The notes beneath the pieces were generated by a model, which was not told the DNA's origin, did not search any database, and saw only the letters and a list, made by a program, of their open reading frames with translations. The position numbers and the translations under genes are program-made. This document shows positions 45,155-55,228 of a DNA stretch of 64,000 nt, piece after piece. The DNA is from Methylococcaceae bacterium UBA975 (lineage in GTDB: Bacteria; Pseudomonadota; Gammaproteobacteria; Methylococcales; Cycloclasticaceae), in contig DBBV01000012.1 of NCBI GenBank assembly GCA_002292375.1, positions 10,699 through 74,698 on the forward strand. Direction: 5' to 3'. Every line of letters begins with the position of its first letter. Within the stretch, counting starts at the first letter, position 1.

Positions 45155-48100
45155 GTGAGGCGGTTAAGTTCATTCATTTGCGTAACCACACCGAGTATTC
45201 CTTGGTGGATGGTATTATTCGCGTTAAGCCCTTGGTTAAACGGGCGGTTGAATTATCGATGCCCGCAATTGCGGTGACCGATCAATCAAATTTGTTTGCC
45301 GCCGTTAAGTTTTATCGCGCCGCATTAGCTGCTGGCGTAAAACCTATTTTGGGTGCGGATGTGCTCATTAAAGACACTGTTGATCAAAAAACACCCTATA
45401 TCATTACCTTATTGGTTGCTAATAAAGCGGGCTATTTAGGCTTATCAGAACTGATCTCAGAGGCCTATTTAAATGGCCAAGATAAGGGCGTTCCCTACCT
45501 TACATCAGCAAAAATACTCGCTAAAAATACCGGTCTTATTGCTTTATCCGGCTGCTGTGATGGCTTGTTGTCACAGAGTTTAAAAGCTAAGGACAGTGAG
45601 TCCGCTCTACAAACCATTAAGCAGTGGCAACAACATTTTGGCGATCGCTTTTATCTTGAAGTTCAGCGATTGGGTCGGGCAGGTGAAGAAAGTTTAATTC
45701 ATCAAATGGTCAGTTTGGCGGCAGAATGCCAGTTACCTATAGTGGCTACTAATGGCTCATGTTTTTTAACCCCCGATGAATATGATGCGCATGAAGCCCG
45801 GGTGTGTATTAATCAGGGGCGAGTGCTATCCGACAGTCGTCGTGCGAAAACTCACACCGAGCAACAGTATTTAAAAAGCCAGCAAGACATGCTCGAATTG
45901 TTTTCTGATTTACCCGAAGCGATTGAGAATTCAGTAGAAATCGCGAAACGTTGCAATGCGGAATTGAGTCTTGGTGAAAACTTTTTACCTAATTTTCCAA
46001 TTCCTGAAGGCTTGACGACAGACGAATACTTTTCAAATTTAGCCCGTGAGGGTTTAGAAAAAAGAATTCAGGAAACGTCGGCTCGTATTGATTTTAATGC
46101 CGAGAGACTTGCCGAATACCAAGCGCGATTGCAGCGAGAATTGGATGTGATCTGCCAGATGGGTTTCCCAGGTTATTTTTTGATCGTTGCCGACTTTATT
46201 CAGTGGGCCAAAGATAATGGCGTCCCTGTTGGGCCTGGGCGTGGATCCGGTGCAGGCTCCATCGTGGCCTATGCATTAAGGATTACAGATTTAGACCCAA
46301 TTGAATTTGACTTACTTTTTGAACGTTTTCTAAACCCTGAACGGGTCTCTATGCCGGATTTCGATGTCGATTTCTGTATGGAGGGTAGAGACCGAGTGAT
46401 CGACTACGTTGGTGAACGCTATGGTCGTGACAAAGTATCGCAGATTATTACTTACGGCAGCATGGCGGCAAAGGCGGTTATTAGGGACGTAGGACGTGTA
46501 TTAGGGCACCCCTATGGCTTCGTCGATCGTTTGGCAAAGGCCATACCCTTTGAAATAGGTATGACCTTGACCAAGGCACTCGAAGAGAGTCCAGACCTAC
46601 TCAGCGCCTATAAGGAAGAGGATGAGGTCAGGGAATTGATTGATCTGGCGATGAAATTGGAAGGGATTGCCAGAAATGCGGGTAAACACGCCGGTGGTGT
46701 GGTTATATCACCCAGTAAGTTAACCGACTTTTCGCCGTTATATTGTGAACAAGGCGGTAGTAATCTAGTTACTCAATTTGATAAAGATGATATCGAAGCG
46801 GTGGGTTTAGTTAAGTTCGACTTTTTGGGCTTGCGCACACTGACCATTATTGACTGGGCATTACAAAATATTAATCGGCGGCGGGCGTCAAAAGGTGAAG
46901 AAGCGGTTAATATTGATCTGTTGCCGAGGGATGATGAAAAGACCTATACCTTATTAAAAAATTACGCCACAACTGCCGTTTTTCAGCTTGAATCACGGGG
47001 TATGAAGGACTTGATTCGACGTTTGCGACCGGACTCGTTTGAAGATGTGATTGCGCTAGTGGCGCTATTTAGACCCGGACCACTGCAATCGGGCATGGTT
47101 GATGATTACATCAACGTTAAACACGGTCGAATTAAGGCGGAATATGCACACCCTACCTTAATCCCGATTCTTCAGCCGACCAATGGGGTTATTTTATACC
47201 AAGAGCAGGTGATGCAAATTGCGCAGGATTTGGCGGGATATAGTTTAGGTTCAGCGGATTTATTACGTCGTGCTATGGGGAAGAAAAAACCCGAAGAAAT
47301 GGCAAAGCAACGCGAAATGTTCACCAAAGGTGCAGTTGCCAACAAAGTGGACGTTAATACCGCGACCTATATATTCGATTTAATGGAAAAATTTGCGGGT
47401 TACGGGTTTAATAAGTCGCATTCAGCCGCGTACGCATTGATCGCCTATCAAACGGCATGGTTAAAGGCGCATTATCCTTCAGAATTTATGGCTGCGGTGC
47501 TGTCATCGGACATGGACAATACCGATAAAGTGGTGATGTTCATTGATGAATGCCGTGAGATGGGTCTTGATATATTACCGCCCGATGTGAACAGTTCAGA
47601 GTATCGCTTTACAACGAACGATGAAGGCCAAATTATTTATGGTTTGGGCGCAATTAAAGGGGTTGGTGAGGCGGCCATCGAATCCATTATTGAACAGCGG
47701 CAAGTGAAAGGGGTGTACAGCAGTCATGAAGATTTAGCGCACCGTATTGACTTAAGAAAAGCCAACCGTCGCGTGCAAGAAGCATTGATTAGGTCAGGGG
47801 CTTTAGATTGTTTTGGCGTGGATCGGGCAAACTTAATGCAGCAACTCAATGGGGTGCTGCAAATGGCTGAGCAACACAATAAAAGCGATGTGGTCGGGCA
47901 AAATGATTTGTTTGGTTTAGCGATCGTTGAGCCTGAACGCGATAATAGCGAATCGATAGTTGAGCCTTGGTCTGAACATGAGCGTCTAAAAGCTGAGAAG
48001 GTAACGCTTGGTTTGTATTTAACAGGGCACCCATTCGACTCGGTGAAGGAGGAACTCGTACCAGTGGTGTCAGGAAAATTGGCTACGCTGTTAGAGATGG

Positions 48101-48657
48101 AACTAGGTGGGCAAAGAAATACGGGCCAGTATCGTCGTGCTAAAGGTAAACCGGTGACGATTGCTGGGTTGGTGCTTGAAGTACGAACGAGACCGACCAA
48201 AAGCGGTTCAAAAATAGCTACGGTCATATTAGATGATGGTAGTGCTCGGTTAGAAGCTGTCGCCTATAGCGAAACCTATGATAAATACGCTGACTGTTTG
48301 CTTACAGACCGCATTGTGGTGATTGAAGGGGGTTTGTCTTTTGATGATTTCGCCGGTCAAAACCGTGTTAGTATCGAGTCGGTAATGACGGTAGAACAAG
48401 CGCGTGAACGGTTTGCCAAAGATATAGTGATTGAACTGACTCCCGATATTGAGGGTCAACAACAAAAGCTACAACAATTGCACACGTTGTTTAGCAAGCA
48501 CCTAGGTGGCACCTGTGCAATTAAGATTAAAGTCCAGTTGCCGGGTGCATCTTCGGTGTTACGTTTATCTGAGGACTGGCGTGTTTCTCCCGCGGATGAG
48601 TTGCTTGATGGCCTGAAAAAAACGCTGCCCGAACAAGAAAATTTTATACGATATTGA
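45151..48657 (+). CDS. dnaE: DNA polymerase III alpha subunit
   Basis: An 1168-residue replicative polymerase. The PHP domain begins FIHLRNHTEYSLVDGIIR. Catalytic acids are in PDFDVDF (residues 402-408) and in KFDFLGLRTL. GRGSGAGSIVAYAL, FNKSHSAAYALIAYQTAWLK, helix-hairpin-helix and a C-terminal OB-fold region (starting near VTIAGLVLEVRTR) follow in the normal order. The length is typical. It lies in the conserved rnhB-dnaE-accA order. Confidence 0.98.
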   Translation: MSEAVKFIHLRNHTEYSLVDGIIRVKPLVKRAVELSMPAIAVTDQSNLFAAVKFYRAALAAGVKPILGADVLIKDTVDQKTPYIITLLVANKAGYLGLSELISEAYLNGQDKGVPYLTSAKILAKNTGLIALSGCCDGLLSQSLKAKDSESALQTIKQWQQHFGDRFYLEVQRLGRAGEESLIHQMVSLAAECQLPIVATNGSCFLTPDEYDAHEARVCINQGRVLSDSRRAKTHTEQQYLKSQQDMLELFSDLPEAIENSVEIAKRCNAELSLGENFLPNFPIPEGLTTDEYFSNLAREGLEKRIQETSARIDFNAERLAEYQARLQRELDVICQMGFPGYFLIVADFIQWAKDNGVPVGPGRGSGAGSIVAYALRITDLDPIEFDLLFERFLNPERVSMPDFDVDFCMEGRDRVIDYVGERYGRDKVSQIITYGSMAAKAVIRDVGRVLGHPYGFVDRLAKAIPFEIGMTLTKALEESPDLLSAYKEEDEVRELIDLAMKLEGIARNAGKHAGGVVISPSKLTDFSPLYCEQGGSNLVTQFDKDDIEAVGLVKFDFLGLRTLTIIDWALQNINRRRASKGEEAVNIDLLPRDDEKTYTLLKNYATTAVFQLESRGMKDLIRRLRPDSFEDVIALVALFRPGPLQSGMVDDYINVKHGRIKAEYAHPTLIPILQPTNGVILYQEQVMQIAQDLAGYSLGSADLLRRAMGKKKPEEMAKQREMFTKGAVANKVDVNTATYIFDLMEKFAGYGFNKSHSAAYALIAYQTAWLKAHYPSEFMAAVLSSDMDNTDKVVMFIDECREMGLDILPPDVNSSEYRFTTNDEGQIIYGLGAIKGVGEAAIESIIEQRQVKGVYSSHEDLAHRIDLRKANRRVQEALIRSGALDCFGVDRANLMQQLNGVLQMAEQHNKSDVVGQNDLFGLAIVEPERDNSESIVEPWSEHERLKAEKVTLGLYLTGHPFDSVKEELVPVVSGKLATLLEMELGGQRNTGQYRRAKGKPVTIAGLVLEVRTRPTKSGSKIATVILDDGSARLEAVAYSETYDKYADCLLTDRIVVIEGGLSFDDFAGQNRVSIESVMTVEQARERFAKDIVIELTPDIEGQQQKLQQLHTLFSKHLGGTCAIKIKVQLPGASSVLRLSEDWRVSPADELLDGLKKTLPEQENFIRY

Positions 48658-48699
48658 ATACTGCTAGCTGATTGAACTAAGTCACGATAAAATAACCCT

Positions 48700-49659
48700 A
48701 TGAACTTAAATTATTTAGATTTTGAACAGCCCATTGTCGAACTTGAGGAAAAGCTCGAGGAACTAAGACGCGTGGGAACTGATAATGAGATTGATATTCA
48801 AAAAGAGATCGATCGGCTACAGGAAAAAAGCTTGACCCTAACCGAGTCAATTTTCTCTAAACTCAGCGATTGGCAAATTTCAAAATTATCCCGTCACCCT
48901 AAACGGCCCTATTCGCTAGACTATATTGACGGCGTAGTAGAGGGTTTTATCGAGTTCCATGGTGATAGGCATTACGCTGATGATGCGGCGATCGTCGGCG
49001 GCTTAGCGCGACTTGATGGTGTGCCAGTTATGGTTATTGGTCATCAGAAGGGACGTGATACCAAAGAAAAATTAAAACGTAATTTTGGTATGCCCAGACC
49101 CGAAGGCTACCGCAAAGCCTTGCGGTTGATGCAGATGGCAGAACGGTTTGAGTTGCCGATCATTACCTTTATTGATACCCCAGGGGCTTACCCCGGGATC
49201 GGTGCTGAAGAGCGTGGGCAAAGTGAAGCAATCGCTAGAAATTTATTTGAGATGTCTAAACTAAAGACACCGATTATCAGTATCGTTATTGGTGAAGGTG
49301 GTTCTGGTGGGGCCTTAGCACTGGGCGTTTGTGACCGCCTATTTTTACTGAAATACAGTACGTATTCGGTTATTTCACCTGAAGGATGCGCATCCATTTT
49401 ATGGAAAAGCGCAGATAAAGCGGCACAGGCTGCCGAAGCTATGGCCATCACCTCGAGCAAATTATTGGCTCATGGTCTGATTGACGGCATTATCGACGAA
49501 CCACTAGGTGGCGCGCATAGAAATTTGGCCTTTATGAAAAAACAAATCAAGCAAACACTAATAAAAGAAGTTGAGATGTTGCGTACGATGTCAACGGATG
49601 ATTTATTAACCGAGCGTTATGCCCGCTTGATGAGTTACGGTCAATTCACCGAGGCCTAA
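48700..49659 (+). CDS. accA: Acetyl-CoA carboxylase carboxyltransferase subunit alpha
   Basis: A 319-residue subunit transferring carboxyl from biotin to acetyl-CoA. It contains the N-terminal helical FEQPIVELEEKLEELR, then FHGDRHYADD, FGMPRPEGYRKALRLM, FIDTPGAYPGIGAEERGQ and the oxyanion-hole block GEGGSGGALALGVCD. It pairs with accD, which is not in the window. It lies 42 bp after dnaE, the usual order. Confidence 0.97.
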   Translation: MNLNYLDFEQPIVELEEKLEELRRVGTDNEIDIQKEIDRLQEKSLTLTESIFSKLSDWQISKLSRHPKRPYSLDYIDGVVEGFIEFHGDRHYADDAAIVGGLARLDGVPVMVIGHQKGRDTKEKLKRNFGMPRPEGYRKALRLMQMAERFELPIITFIDTPGAYPGIGAEERGQSEAIARNLFEMSKLKTPIISIVIGEGGSGGALALGVCDRLFLLKYSTYSVISPEGCASILWKSADKAAQAAEAMAITSSKLLAHGLIDGIIDEPLGGAHRNLAFMKKQIKQTLIKEVEMLRTMSTDDLLTERYARLMSYGQFTEA

Positions 49660-49719
49660 TTTTCATCTACACATGATGAATTTAAGGGCTAATGCACTTA
49701 GGTTCATCAGACGTTTATT

Positions 49720-51054
49720 GTGACGAATCTTGTTAAAAGTGTCGAACAACTGATTGCACCCCTTGATGGTCTAAGGACAGTTGTTATTGCTTATAGCGGC
49801 GGTGTTGATTCACATGTGCTCTTACATGCCTGCGCCAATTTAAGCGACAGGTTTAAGGCGATTCAATTTAAAGCAATTTATATCAATCACGGTTTGCATA
49901 AAGACGCTGCTAACTGGTGCGATCACTGTCGTCTAGTGAGTATTGGTGTGGGTATTGAATTTACCTCAATTCGAGTAGATGCCTCAAATATTGTAGGTGA
50001 AGGACCCGAGCAAGCGGCAAGGCATGCGCGATATCAGGCCTTGCAAACTGTTATCGATGACGCAAGCTTGCTAATGACAGCACAGCACCAAGATGATCAA
50101 GCTGAAACCTTAATGCTCCAGTTGCTTAGAGGATCAGGTATAAAAGGCTTAGCAGCGATGCCGTCATTAGCGCGTTTTGGCGCTGGACAGATAGCACGCC
50201 CATTCTTAAACCACTCAAAACAATCGTTGTTAGATTACGCTAAGAAAAATCATTTGGATTGGATTGAAGACCCCAGTAATTCAGATACTGCCCTAAATAG
50301 AAATTACCTAAGGCAGCGGGTCATTCCCTTAATTAAACAGCGCTGGCCTGCGTTTGCTAAAACCACTTCAAGAACGGCACTACACTGTGCCGAGGCCGAC
50401 TCAGTACTAAGCGATTGTTTAAGCGCTTATGGCACTGAGGCAAATGCTGAGACGTTTGATTGCCGAGCAATTAAGGCCTTAACTAAACCTGCGCAACGTC
50501 TGGTGTTACGGGAGTGGCTTGCTCAAAATGAGTTGACACTCCCTTCACAGAAGGTGCTAGAGCAAATTCAAAGGGTGCTGTCTTCGCATTCGACAAAGTC
50601 TGCTTGCGTGGGGTGGGGTGAGCATCAAATAAGGTACTTTGCTGACACACTGTATCTATGTGAATATTCGCAAAACCCAACACGCTTTTCGCCCATTAAC
50701 TGGCAGGGCAGCCGTGTTGCTTTAGTGGGTAACTTAGGTTCGTTACAAATAACTAAAACCCAATCTGTCGGCATAAGCCAAAGTAAGTGGGATGCCGCCG
50801 CTCACATCAGTGTGCGTTCAAGATTGGGTGGGGAACGAATCAAACTGGCTAATAGAAAGGGTAGCAAAAAACTGAAACACCTGTATCAAGAGGCGAAAGT
50901 TCTACCTTGGTTGCGAGATAATGTGCCGCTGATCTATATCGACGACAAGCTTGCGGCTGTGGCGGACCTCTGGCTTGCAGAAGAATTTTGTGCCGAAGCG
51001 GGTGAAGCGACCTACCAAATTGAATGGCTGCACCCAAACTTTCGAATACAATAA
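49720..51054 (+). CDS. tilS: tRNA(Ile)-lysidine synthetase
   Basis: A 444-residue enzyme modifying the CAU anticodon of tRNA-Ile2 with lysine. The PP-loop SGGVDS is at residues 26-31, and AQHQDDQAETLMLQLLRGSG and DPSNSDTALNRNYLR follow; the C-terminal tRNA-binding domain begins near VRSRLGGERIKL. It starts with GTG. The accA-tilS-pyrG order is widespread in gammaproteobacteria. A probable terminator follows. Confidence 0.95.
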   Translation: MTNLVKSVEQLIAPLDGLRTVVIAYSGGVDSHVLLHACANLSDRFKAIQFKAIYINHGLHKDAANWCDHCRLVSIGVGIEFTSIRVDASNIVGEGPEQAARHARYQALQTVIDDASLLMTAQHQDDQAETLMLQLLRGSGIKGLAAMPSLARFGAGQIARPFLNHSKQSLLDYAKKNHLDWIEDPSNSDTALNRNYLRQRVIPLIKQRWPAFAKTTSRTALHCAEADSVLSDCLSAYGTEANAETFDCRAIKALTKPAQRLVLREWLAQNELTLPSQKVLEQIQRVLSSHSTKSACVGWGEHQIRYFADTLYLCEYSQNPTRFSPINWQGSRVALVGNLGSLQITKTQSVGISQSKWDAAAHISVRSRLGGERIKLANRKGSKKLKHLYQEAKVLPWLRDNVPLIYIDDKLAAVADLWLAEEFCAEAGEATYQIEWLHPNFRIQ

Positions 51055-51060
51055 TCGACG

Positions 51061-51083
51061 AAACAACAGTTGTTTGCTTTTTT
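51061..51083 (+). terminator. Putative terminator after tilS
   Basis: AAACAA (51061-51066) pairs with TTGTTT (51070-51075) around CAG, then GC and six Ts. The stem is AT-rich and short, so efficiency is doubtful. Confidence 0.5.
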
Positions 51084-51119
51084 CTCGTCAGCGGCTAATG
51101 CCTTTGGTCGCTATTCACG

Positions 51120-51125
51120 TATAAT
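51120..51125 (+). promoter_or_regulatory. Consensus -10 box upstream of pyrG
   Basis: A perfect TATAAT hexamer 35 bp before the pyrG ATG, just after a likely terminator. No convincing -35 lies 16-18 bp upstream, so the promoter may need an activator or be weak. Confidence 0.4.
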
Positions 51126-51160
51126 GCTTATCATTCATCTTTATAACGGCATAGGTTTGT

Positions 51161-52807
51161 ATGGCTAAGTTTATTTTTATTACCGGTGGAGTGGTTTCTT
51201 CACTTGGGAAAGGTATTTGTGCATCTTCATTAGCCACTATTCTTGAAGCCAGAGGCCTTAAGATTACGATGACCAAATTGGATCCTTATATTAATGTTGA
51301 TCCAGGCACAATGAGCCCTTTTCAACACGGTGAAGTATACGTCACCGATGATGGTGCTGAGACCGATCTGGATTTGGGGCACTATGAACGTTTTAGTAAT
51401 TGTACTGTTTCAAAAGCCAATAATTTCACCACCGGTCAAATTTACGAATCTGTCATTAAAAAAGAAAGGCGCGGAGATTACTTAGGCGGTACCGTGCAGG
51501 TGATTCCGCACATTACGGATGAAATTAAAAGCAAAATCATTGAAAGCGCTAAAGGCGTAGATGTAGCCCTAATTGAAATAGGCGGTACGGTCGGCGATAT
51601 CGAATCCTTACCCTTTCTTGAAGCGATTCGTCAGATGCGTGTTGAGTTGGGCGATGAGCAGTGCTTGTTTATCCATTTAACCTTGGTCCCGTATATTACT
51701 TCGGCAAAAGAGATTAAAACTAAGCCGACCCAGCACTCGGTTAAAGAGCTTAGAACGATTGGTATTCAGCCAGATATTCTAATCTGTCGTTCCGAACGTC
51801 CAATCCCCTTATCAGACCGTAAAAAAATCGCTTTATTTACCAATGTTGAGGAAAAAGCGGTGATCACGGCCCTAGACGCCGACAGTATTTACCGTATCCC
51901 GATGATGCTACACGAACAAGGCCTTGATCAAATCGTGGTGAAAAAACTGCACTTGGATGCGAGCCCGGCCGATTTATCAGATTGGGATAAGGTGGTTGCC
52001 AATCTATTTTCGCCAACGGGTGTTGTAAAAGTTGCCCTTGTGGGTAAATACGTCGATCACGCAGATGCCTATAAATCGTTAACTGAAGCGTTGATACACG
52101 CGGGTATTCATACCCACACCAAAGTGGATGTACTTAAAGTTGATTCAGAAGACATTGAAAAGAAAGGTGCTTCAATTTTAAAAGGTGCTGACGCTATTCT
52201 AGTACCCGGCGGTTTCGGTGAAAGGGGCGTGGATGGAAAGATTTCTGCGATTCGATTTGCGCGCGAGAATAATGTGCCTTACTTAGGCATTTGCCTGGGT
52301 ATGCAATCAGCCGTTATTGAATACGCTAGAAATAAAATGGAGCTTGAAGGCGCGAATAGTACCGAGTTTATGCCCGATTCGCCCCACCCTGTGATCGGCT
52401 TGATTACCGAATGGTTAACTGAAGATGGTCGGATTGAAACGCGTGATGAAGAATCGGACATCGGCGGAACCATGCGTCTAGGTAGTCAGAAATGTCAATT
52501 GGTTCCGGGTTCGCTAGCGCACTCGGTGTATGGCACAGATGTGATTACCGAACGTCACCGTCATCGTTATGAGTTTAATAACACCTTTTTAGAGCAGTTT
52601 GAGTCGGCAGGATTAAAAATATCCGGAAAATCGATGGATGGGCGTTTGGTTGAGATTGTAGAAATCCCGAGTCACCGCTGGTTCCTCGCCTGCCAATTTC
52701 ACCCCGAGTTCACCTCTAAACCACGGACTGGACACCCATTATTTAGTGGTTTTATTAACGCGGCAATCGAGTATGCATCGTCAAGCGACAAGGTGGCATT
52801 AGGATGA
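51161..52807 (+). CDS. pyrG: CTP synthase
   Basis: A 548-residue enzyme converting UTP to CTP with glutamine. The synthetase domain starts KFIFITGGVVSSLGKGI; KLDPYINVDPGTMSPFQHGE and GGTVGDIES follow. The class I glutamine amidotransferase domain has GGFGERGVDGK, the nucleophile in YLGICLGMQ and the His-Glu pair in FHPEF. It overlaps kdsA by ATGA and heads pyrG-kdsA-eno-ftsB. Confidence 0.98.
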   Translation: MAKFIFITGGVVSSLGKGICASSLATILEARGLKITMTKLDPYINVDPGTMSPFQHGEVYVTDDGAETDLDLGHYERFSNCTVSKANNFTTGQIYESVIKKERRGDYLGGTVQVIPHITDEIKSKIIESAKGVDVALIEIGGTVGDIESLPFLEAIRQMRVELGDEQCLFIHLTLVPYITSAKEIKTKPTQHSVKELRTIGIQPDILICRSERPIPLSDRKKIALFTNVEEKAVITALDADSIYRIPMMLHEQGLDQIVVKKLHLDASPADLSDWDKVVANLFSPTGVVKVALVGKYVDHADAYKSLTEALIHAGIHTHTKVDVLKVDSEDIEKKGASILKGADAILVPGGFGERGVDGKISAIRFARENNVPYLGICLGMQSAVIEYARNKMELEGANSTEFMPDSPHPVIGLITEWLTEDGRIETRDEESDIGGTMRLGSQKCQLVPGSLAHSVYGTDVITERHRHRYEFNNTFLEQFESAGLKISGKSMDGRLVEIVEIPSHRWFLACQFHPEFTSKPRTGHPLFSGFINAAIEYASSSDKVALG

Positions 52808-53637
52808 ATTTATGTGGATTTGAAGTAGGGATAGATCAGCCGTTTTTTTTAATCGCAGGGACCTGTGTGGTTGAAAGCGAGCAGATGACAATTGACACCG
52901 CGGCTACCTTAAAAGAAATAACCGATGAACTAGGGATCCCTTTTATTTATAAGTCATCGTTTGATAAGGCCAACCGTTCATCCGTCGATAGTTTTCGGGG
53001 CCCCGGTATAGAAGAAGGGCTGCGGGTGCTACAAGCGGTTAAAGACCAACTGGGCATACCGGTTCTTACCGATGTGCATGAAGATACGCCGATGGATGAG
53101 GTGGCATCAGTGGTTGATGTGCTACAGACCCCCGCTTTTTTATGCAGACAGACCAATTATATTCAACGTGTTGCAGCCACCGGCTTACCTATAAATATTA
53201 AAAAAGGGCAGTTTCTGGCGCCATGGGATATGAAGCACGTGGTTGATAAGGCACGCTCTACAGGCAACCAACAGATTATGGTGTGCGAGCGGGGCGCGTC
53301 GTTTGGCTACAATAATTTAGTATCAGACATGCGGTCATTGGCGGTGATGCGTGAAACCAACGCCCCCGTCGTGTTTGATGCGACCCATTCAGTTCAACTG
53401 CCCGGTGGTCAAGGCAGCACATCTGGCGGTCAACGAGAGTTTGTTCCAACCCTTGCGCGTGCAGCTATTGCAGCAGGAGTCTCTGGGGTATTTATGGAAA
53501 CTCACCCCAACCCAGATCAAGCGTTGAGTGATGGCCCTAATTCGGTGCCATTGGCAAAAATGAAAGCCTTACTCAGCATTCTGAAAACCATCGATTCAGC
53601 GGTGAAGCAAGCTGGATTTTTAGAAAACCAATTTTAA
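52804..53637 (+). CDS. kdsA: 3-deoxy-8-phosphooctulonate synthase
   Basis: A 277-residue enzyme condensing arabinose 5-phosphate and PEP into KDO-8-phosphate for LPS. It has FLIAGTCVVES, FIYKSSFDKANRSS, GLRVLQAVK, VLTDVHE, FLCRQTNYI and the C-terminal FMETHPNPDQALSDGPNS. The metal-independent class has Asn in place of Cys at the usual spot after GTCV; I did not assign this with certainty. It overlaps pyrG by 4 bp. Confidence 0.97.
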   Translation: MNLCGFEVGIDQPFFLIAGTCVVESEQMTIDTAATLKEITDELGIPFIYKSSFDKANRSSVDSFRGPGIEEGLRVLQAVKDQLGIPVLTDVHEDTPMDEVASVVDVLQTPAFLCRQTNYIQRVAATGLPINIKKGQFLAPWDMKHVVDKARSTGNQQIMVCERGASFGYNNLVSDMRSLAVMRETNAPVVFDATHSVQLPGGQGSTSGGQREFVPTLARAAIAAGVSGVFMETHPNPDQALSDGPNSVPLAKMKALLSILKTIDSAVKQAGFLENQF

Positions 53638-53661
53638 GCAAAGTAGTTATTTGAGGACGTT

Positions 53662-54942
53662 ATGGCAGAAATAGTTGATATTAAGGCGCGCGAAATTTTA
53701 GATTCACGCGGAAACCCAACCCTTCAAGCAGATGTGACCTTGGCGTCTGGCGTTGTGGGTAGTGCGATGGTGCCTTCTGGCGCATCAACCGGTGAGCGTG
53801 AAGCAATAGAGCTACGCGATGGTGATAAAAGTCGTTATAACGGTAAAGGCGTGCTTAAGGCCGTCTCACACGTTAATGGTGAATTAAAGCAAGCCTTGTT
53901 AGGCATGGATGCAACTGATCAGCTGGCCATTGATACGAAAATGATTGAACTGGACGGTACCCATAATAAAGCGCGTTTAGGCGCGAATGCGACCTTAGGT
54001 ATCTCGCTGGCTGCGGCGCACGCTGCGGCAAATGAAGGGGGCATTCCCTTATACCGTTACCTTGGCGGAGACGAATTTTTACTGCCCGTACCCATGATGA
54101 ATATCATCAATGGTGGCTCGCACGCCGATAACAGTGTTGACCTACAAGAGTTTATGATTCTACCGGTTGGCGCGCCTAATTTTAGCGAAGCCTTACGTTA
54201 CGGCGCGGAAGTTTTTCACGCCCTCAAATCCGTGCTTTTGGCGAAAGGCCTCAGCACGTCTGTTGGCGATGAAGGAGGCTTTGCCCCAGATTTATCATCA
54301 AACCAAGAAGCCATGGATGTTATTTTGCAGGCAATTGAAAAAGTCGGCCTCAAAGTAGGTGACGATATTGCCCTTGGCCTTGATGTCGCCAGTTCAGAGT
54401 TTTGTCAGCAAGGTGAGTATTTCTTAGCAGCTGAAAATAAACGCTTAAATTCACAGCAAATGGCTGACTTTTTAGCGTCATGGGTTGATCAGTACCCTAT
54501 TATCAGTATCGAAGATGGGCTGGATGAAAATGACTGGGATGGGTGGAAGTACCTGACTGAAAAAGTAGGCCATAAAGTGCAGTTGGTCGGTGACGATCTT
54601 TTTGTGACCAACCCTGAGATTTTCAAAAAAGGAATCGATAGAAATATAGCCAATTCCATATTGATCAAAGTGAATCAAATTGGCACCTTATCAGAAACCC
54701 TTGCGGCGATTACTATGGCGCATAATTCAGGCTATACCTCAGTGGTTTCGCATCGCTCAGGTGAAACTGAAGACACCACCATTGCTGACCTCGCAGTAGC
54801 AACTTGCTCAGGACAGATTAAAACGGGCTCATTATGCCGTTCCGATCGGGTGGCTAAATACAATCGTCTTTTACGCATTGAAGAAGACCTGGGTGCGCAA
54901 GCAATTTATGCAGGTAAAAAGGCGTTTAAATACCTAAGCTAA
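53662..54942 (+). CDS. eno: Enolase
   Basis: A 426-residue glycolytic enzyme and degradosome partner. Recognisable blocks are ILDSRGNPTLQADV, SGASTGEREAIELRD, GDEGGFAPDL, ISIEDGLDENDWDGW, VGDDLFVTN, ILIKVNQIGTLSETL with the catalytic Lys, and SHRSGETEDTTIADLAV. A GAGGAC ribosome-binding site precedes the ATG. It is immediately followed by ftsB. Confidence 0.98.
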   Translation: MAEIVDIKAREILDSRGNPTLQADVTLASGVVGSAMVPSGASTGEREAIELRDGDKSRYNGKGVLKAVSHVNGELKQALLGMDATDQLAIDTKMIELDGTHNKARLGANATLGISLAAAHAAANEGGIPLYRYLGGDEFLLPVPMMNIINGGSHADNSVDLQEFMILPVGAPNFSEALRYGAEVFHALKSVLLAKGLSTSVGDEGGFAPDLSSNQEAMDVILQAIEKVGLKVGDDIALGLDVASSEFCQQGEYFLAAENKRLNSQQMADFLASWVDQYPIISIEDGLDENDWDGWKYLTEKVGHKVQLVGDDLFVTNPEIFKKGIDRNIANSILIKVNQIGTLSETLAAITMAHNSGYTSVVSHRSGETEDTTIADLAVATCSGQIKTGSLCRSDRVAKYNRLLRIEEDLGAQAIYAGKKAFKYLS

Positions 54943-54943
54943 A

Positions 54944-55228
54944 TTGAGAGTCCTATTAATTATTTTGGTTTTTCTTTTTGCTTATCTGCAATATAAATTG
55001 TGGATTTCGGAAGGAAAAATCCAAGATTTATGGGCCCTAGAACAGCGAATAGAAACCTTACAAAAGGACAATAAAGCTCTACAGCAGCGCAATAAAGCCT
55101 TACAAGCTGAAGTAGAAAACCTTAAGACAGGCTTAGATGTTGTCGAAGAAAAAGCCCGTCAGGAGCTCGGCTTAGTCGGTAAAGAGGAAACTTTTTTTCA
55201 ATTTATTGAACCAGCGGATGCACAATAA
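54944..55228 (+). CDS. ftsB: Cell division protein FtsB
   Basis: A 94-residue bitopic membrane protein starting with TTG 1 bp after the eno stop. The membrane helix spans residues 2-18. A leucine-zipper-like coiled coil follows (about residues 28-65, with LEQRIETLQKDNKALQQRN), and the motif VEEKARQELGLVGKEETFF is characteristic of FtsB. It forms the FtsQLB complex that controls septal peptidoglycan synthesis. Confidence 0.94.
   Translation: MRVLLIILVFLFAYLQYKLWISEGKIQDLWALEQRIETLQKDNKALQQRNKALQAEVENLKTGLDVVEEKARQELGLVGKEETFFQFIEPADAQ

Noticed and set aside
47724..48227. 167-codon minus-strand frame within dnaE
   Set aside because: It lies inside a full-length, intact dnaE and has no homology features.
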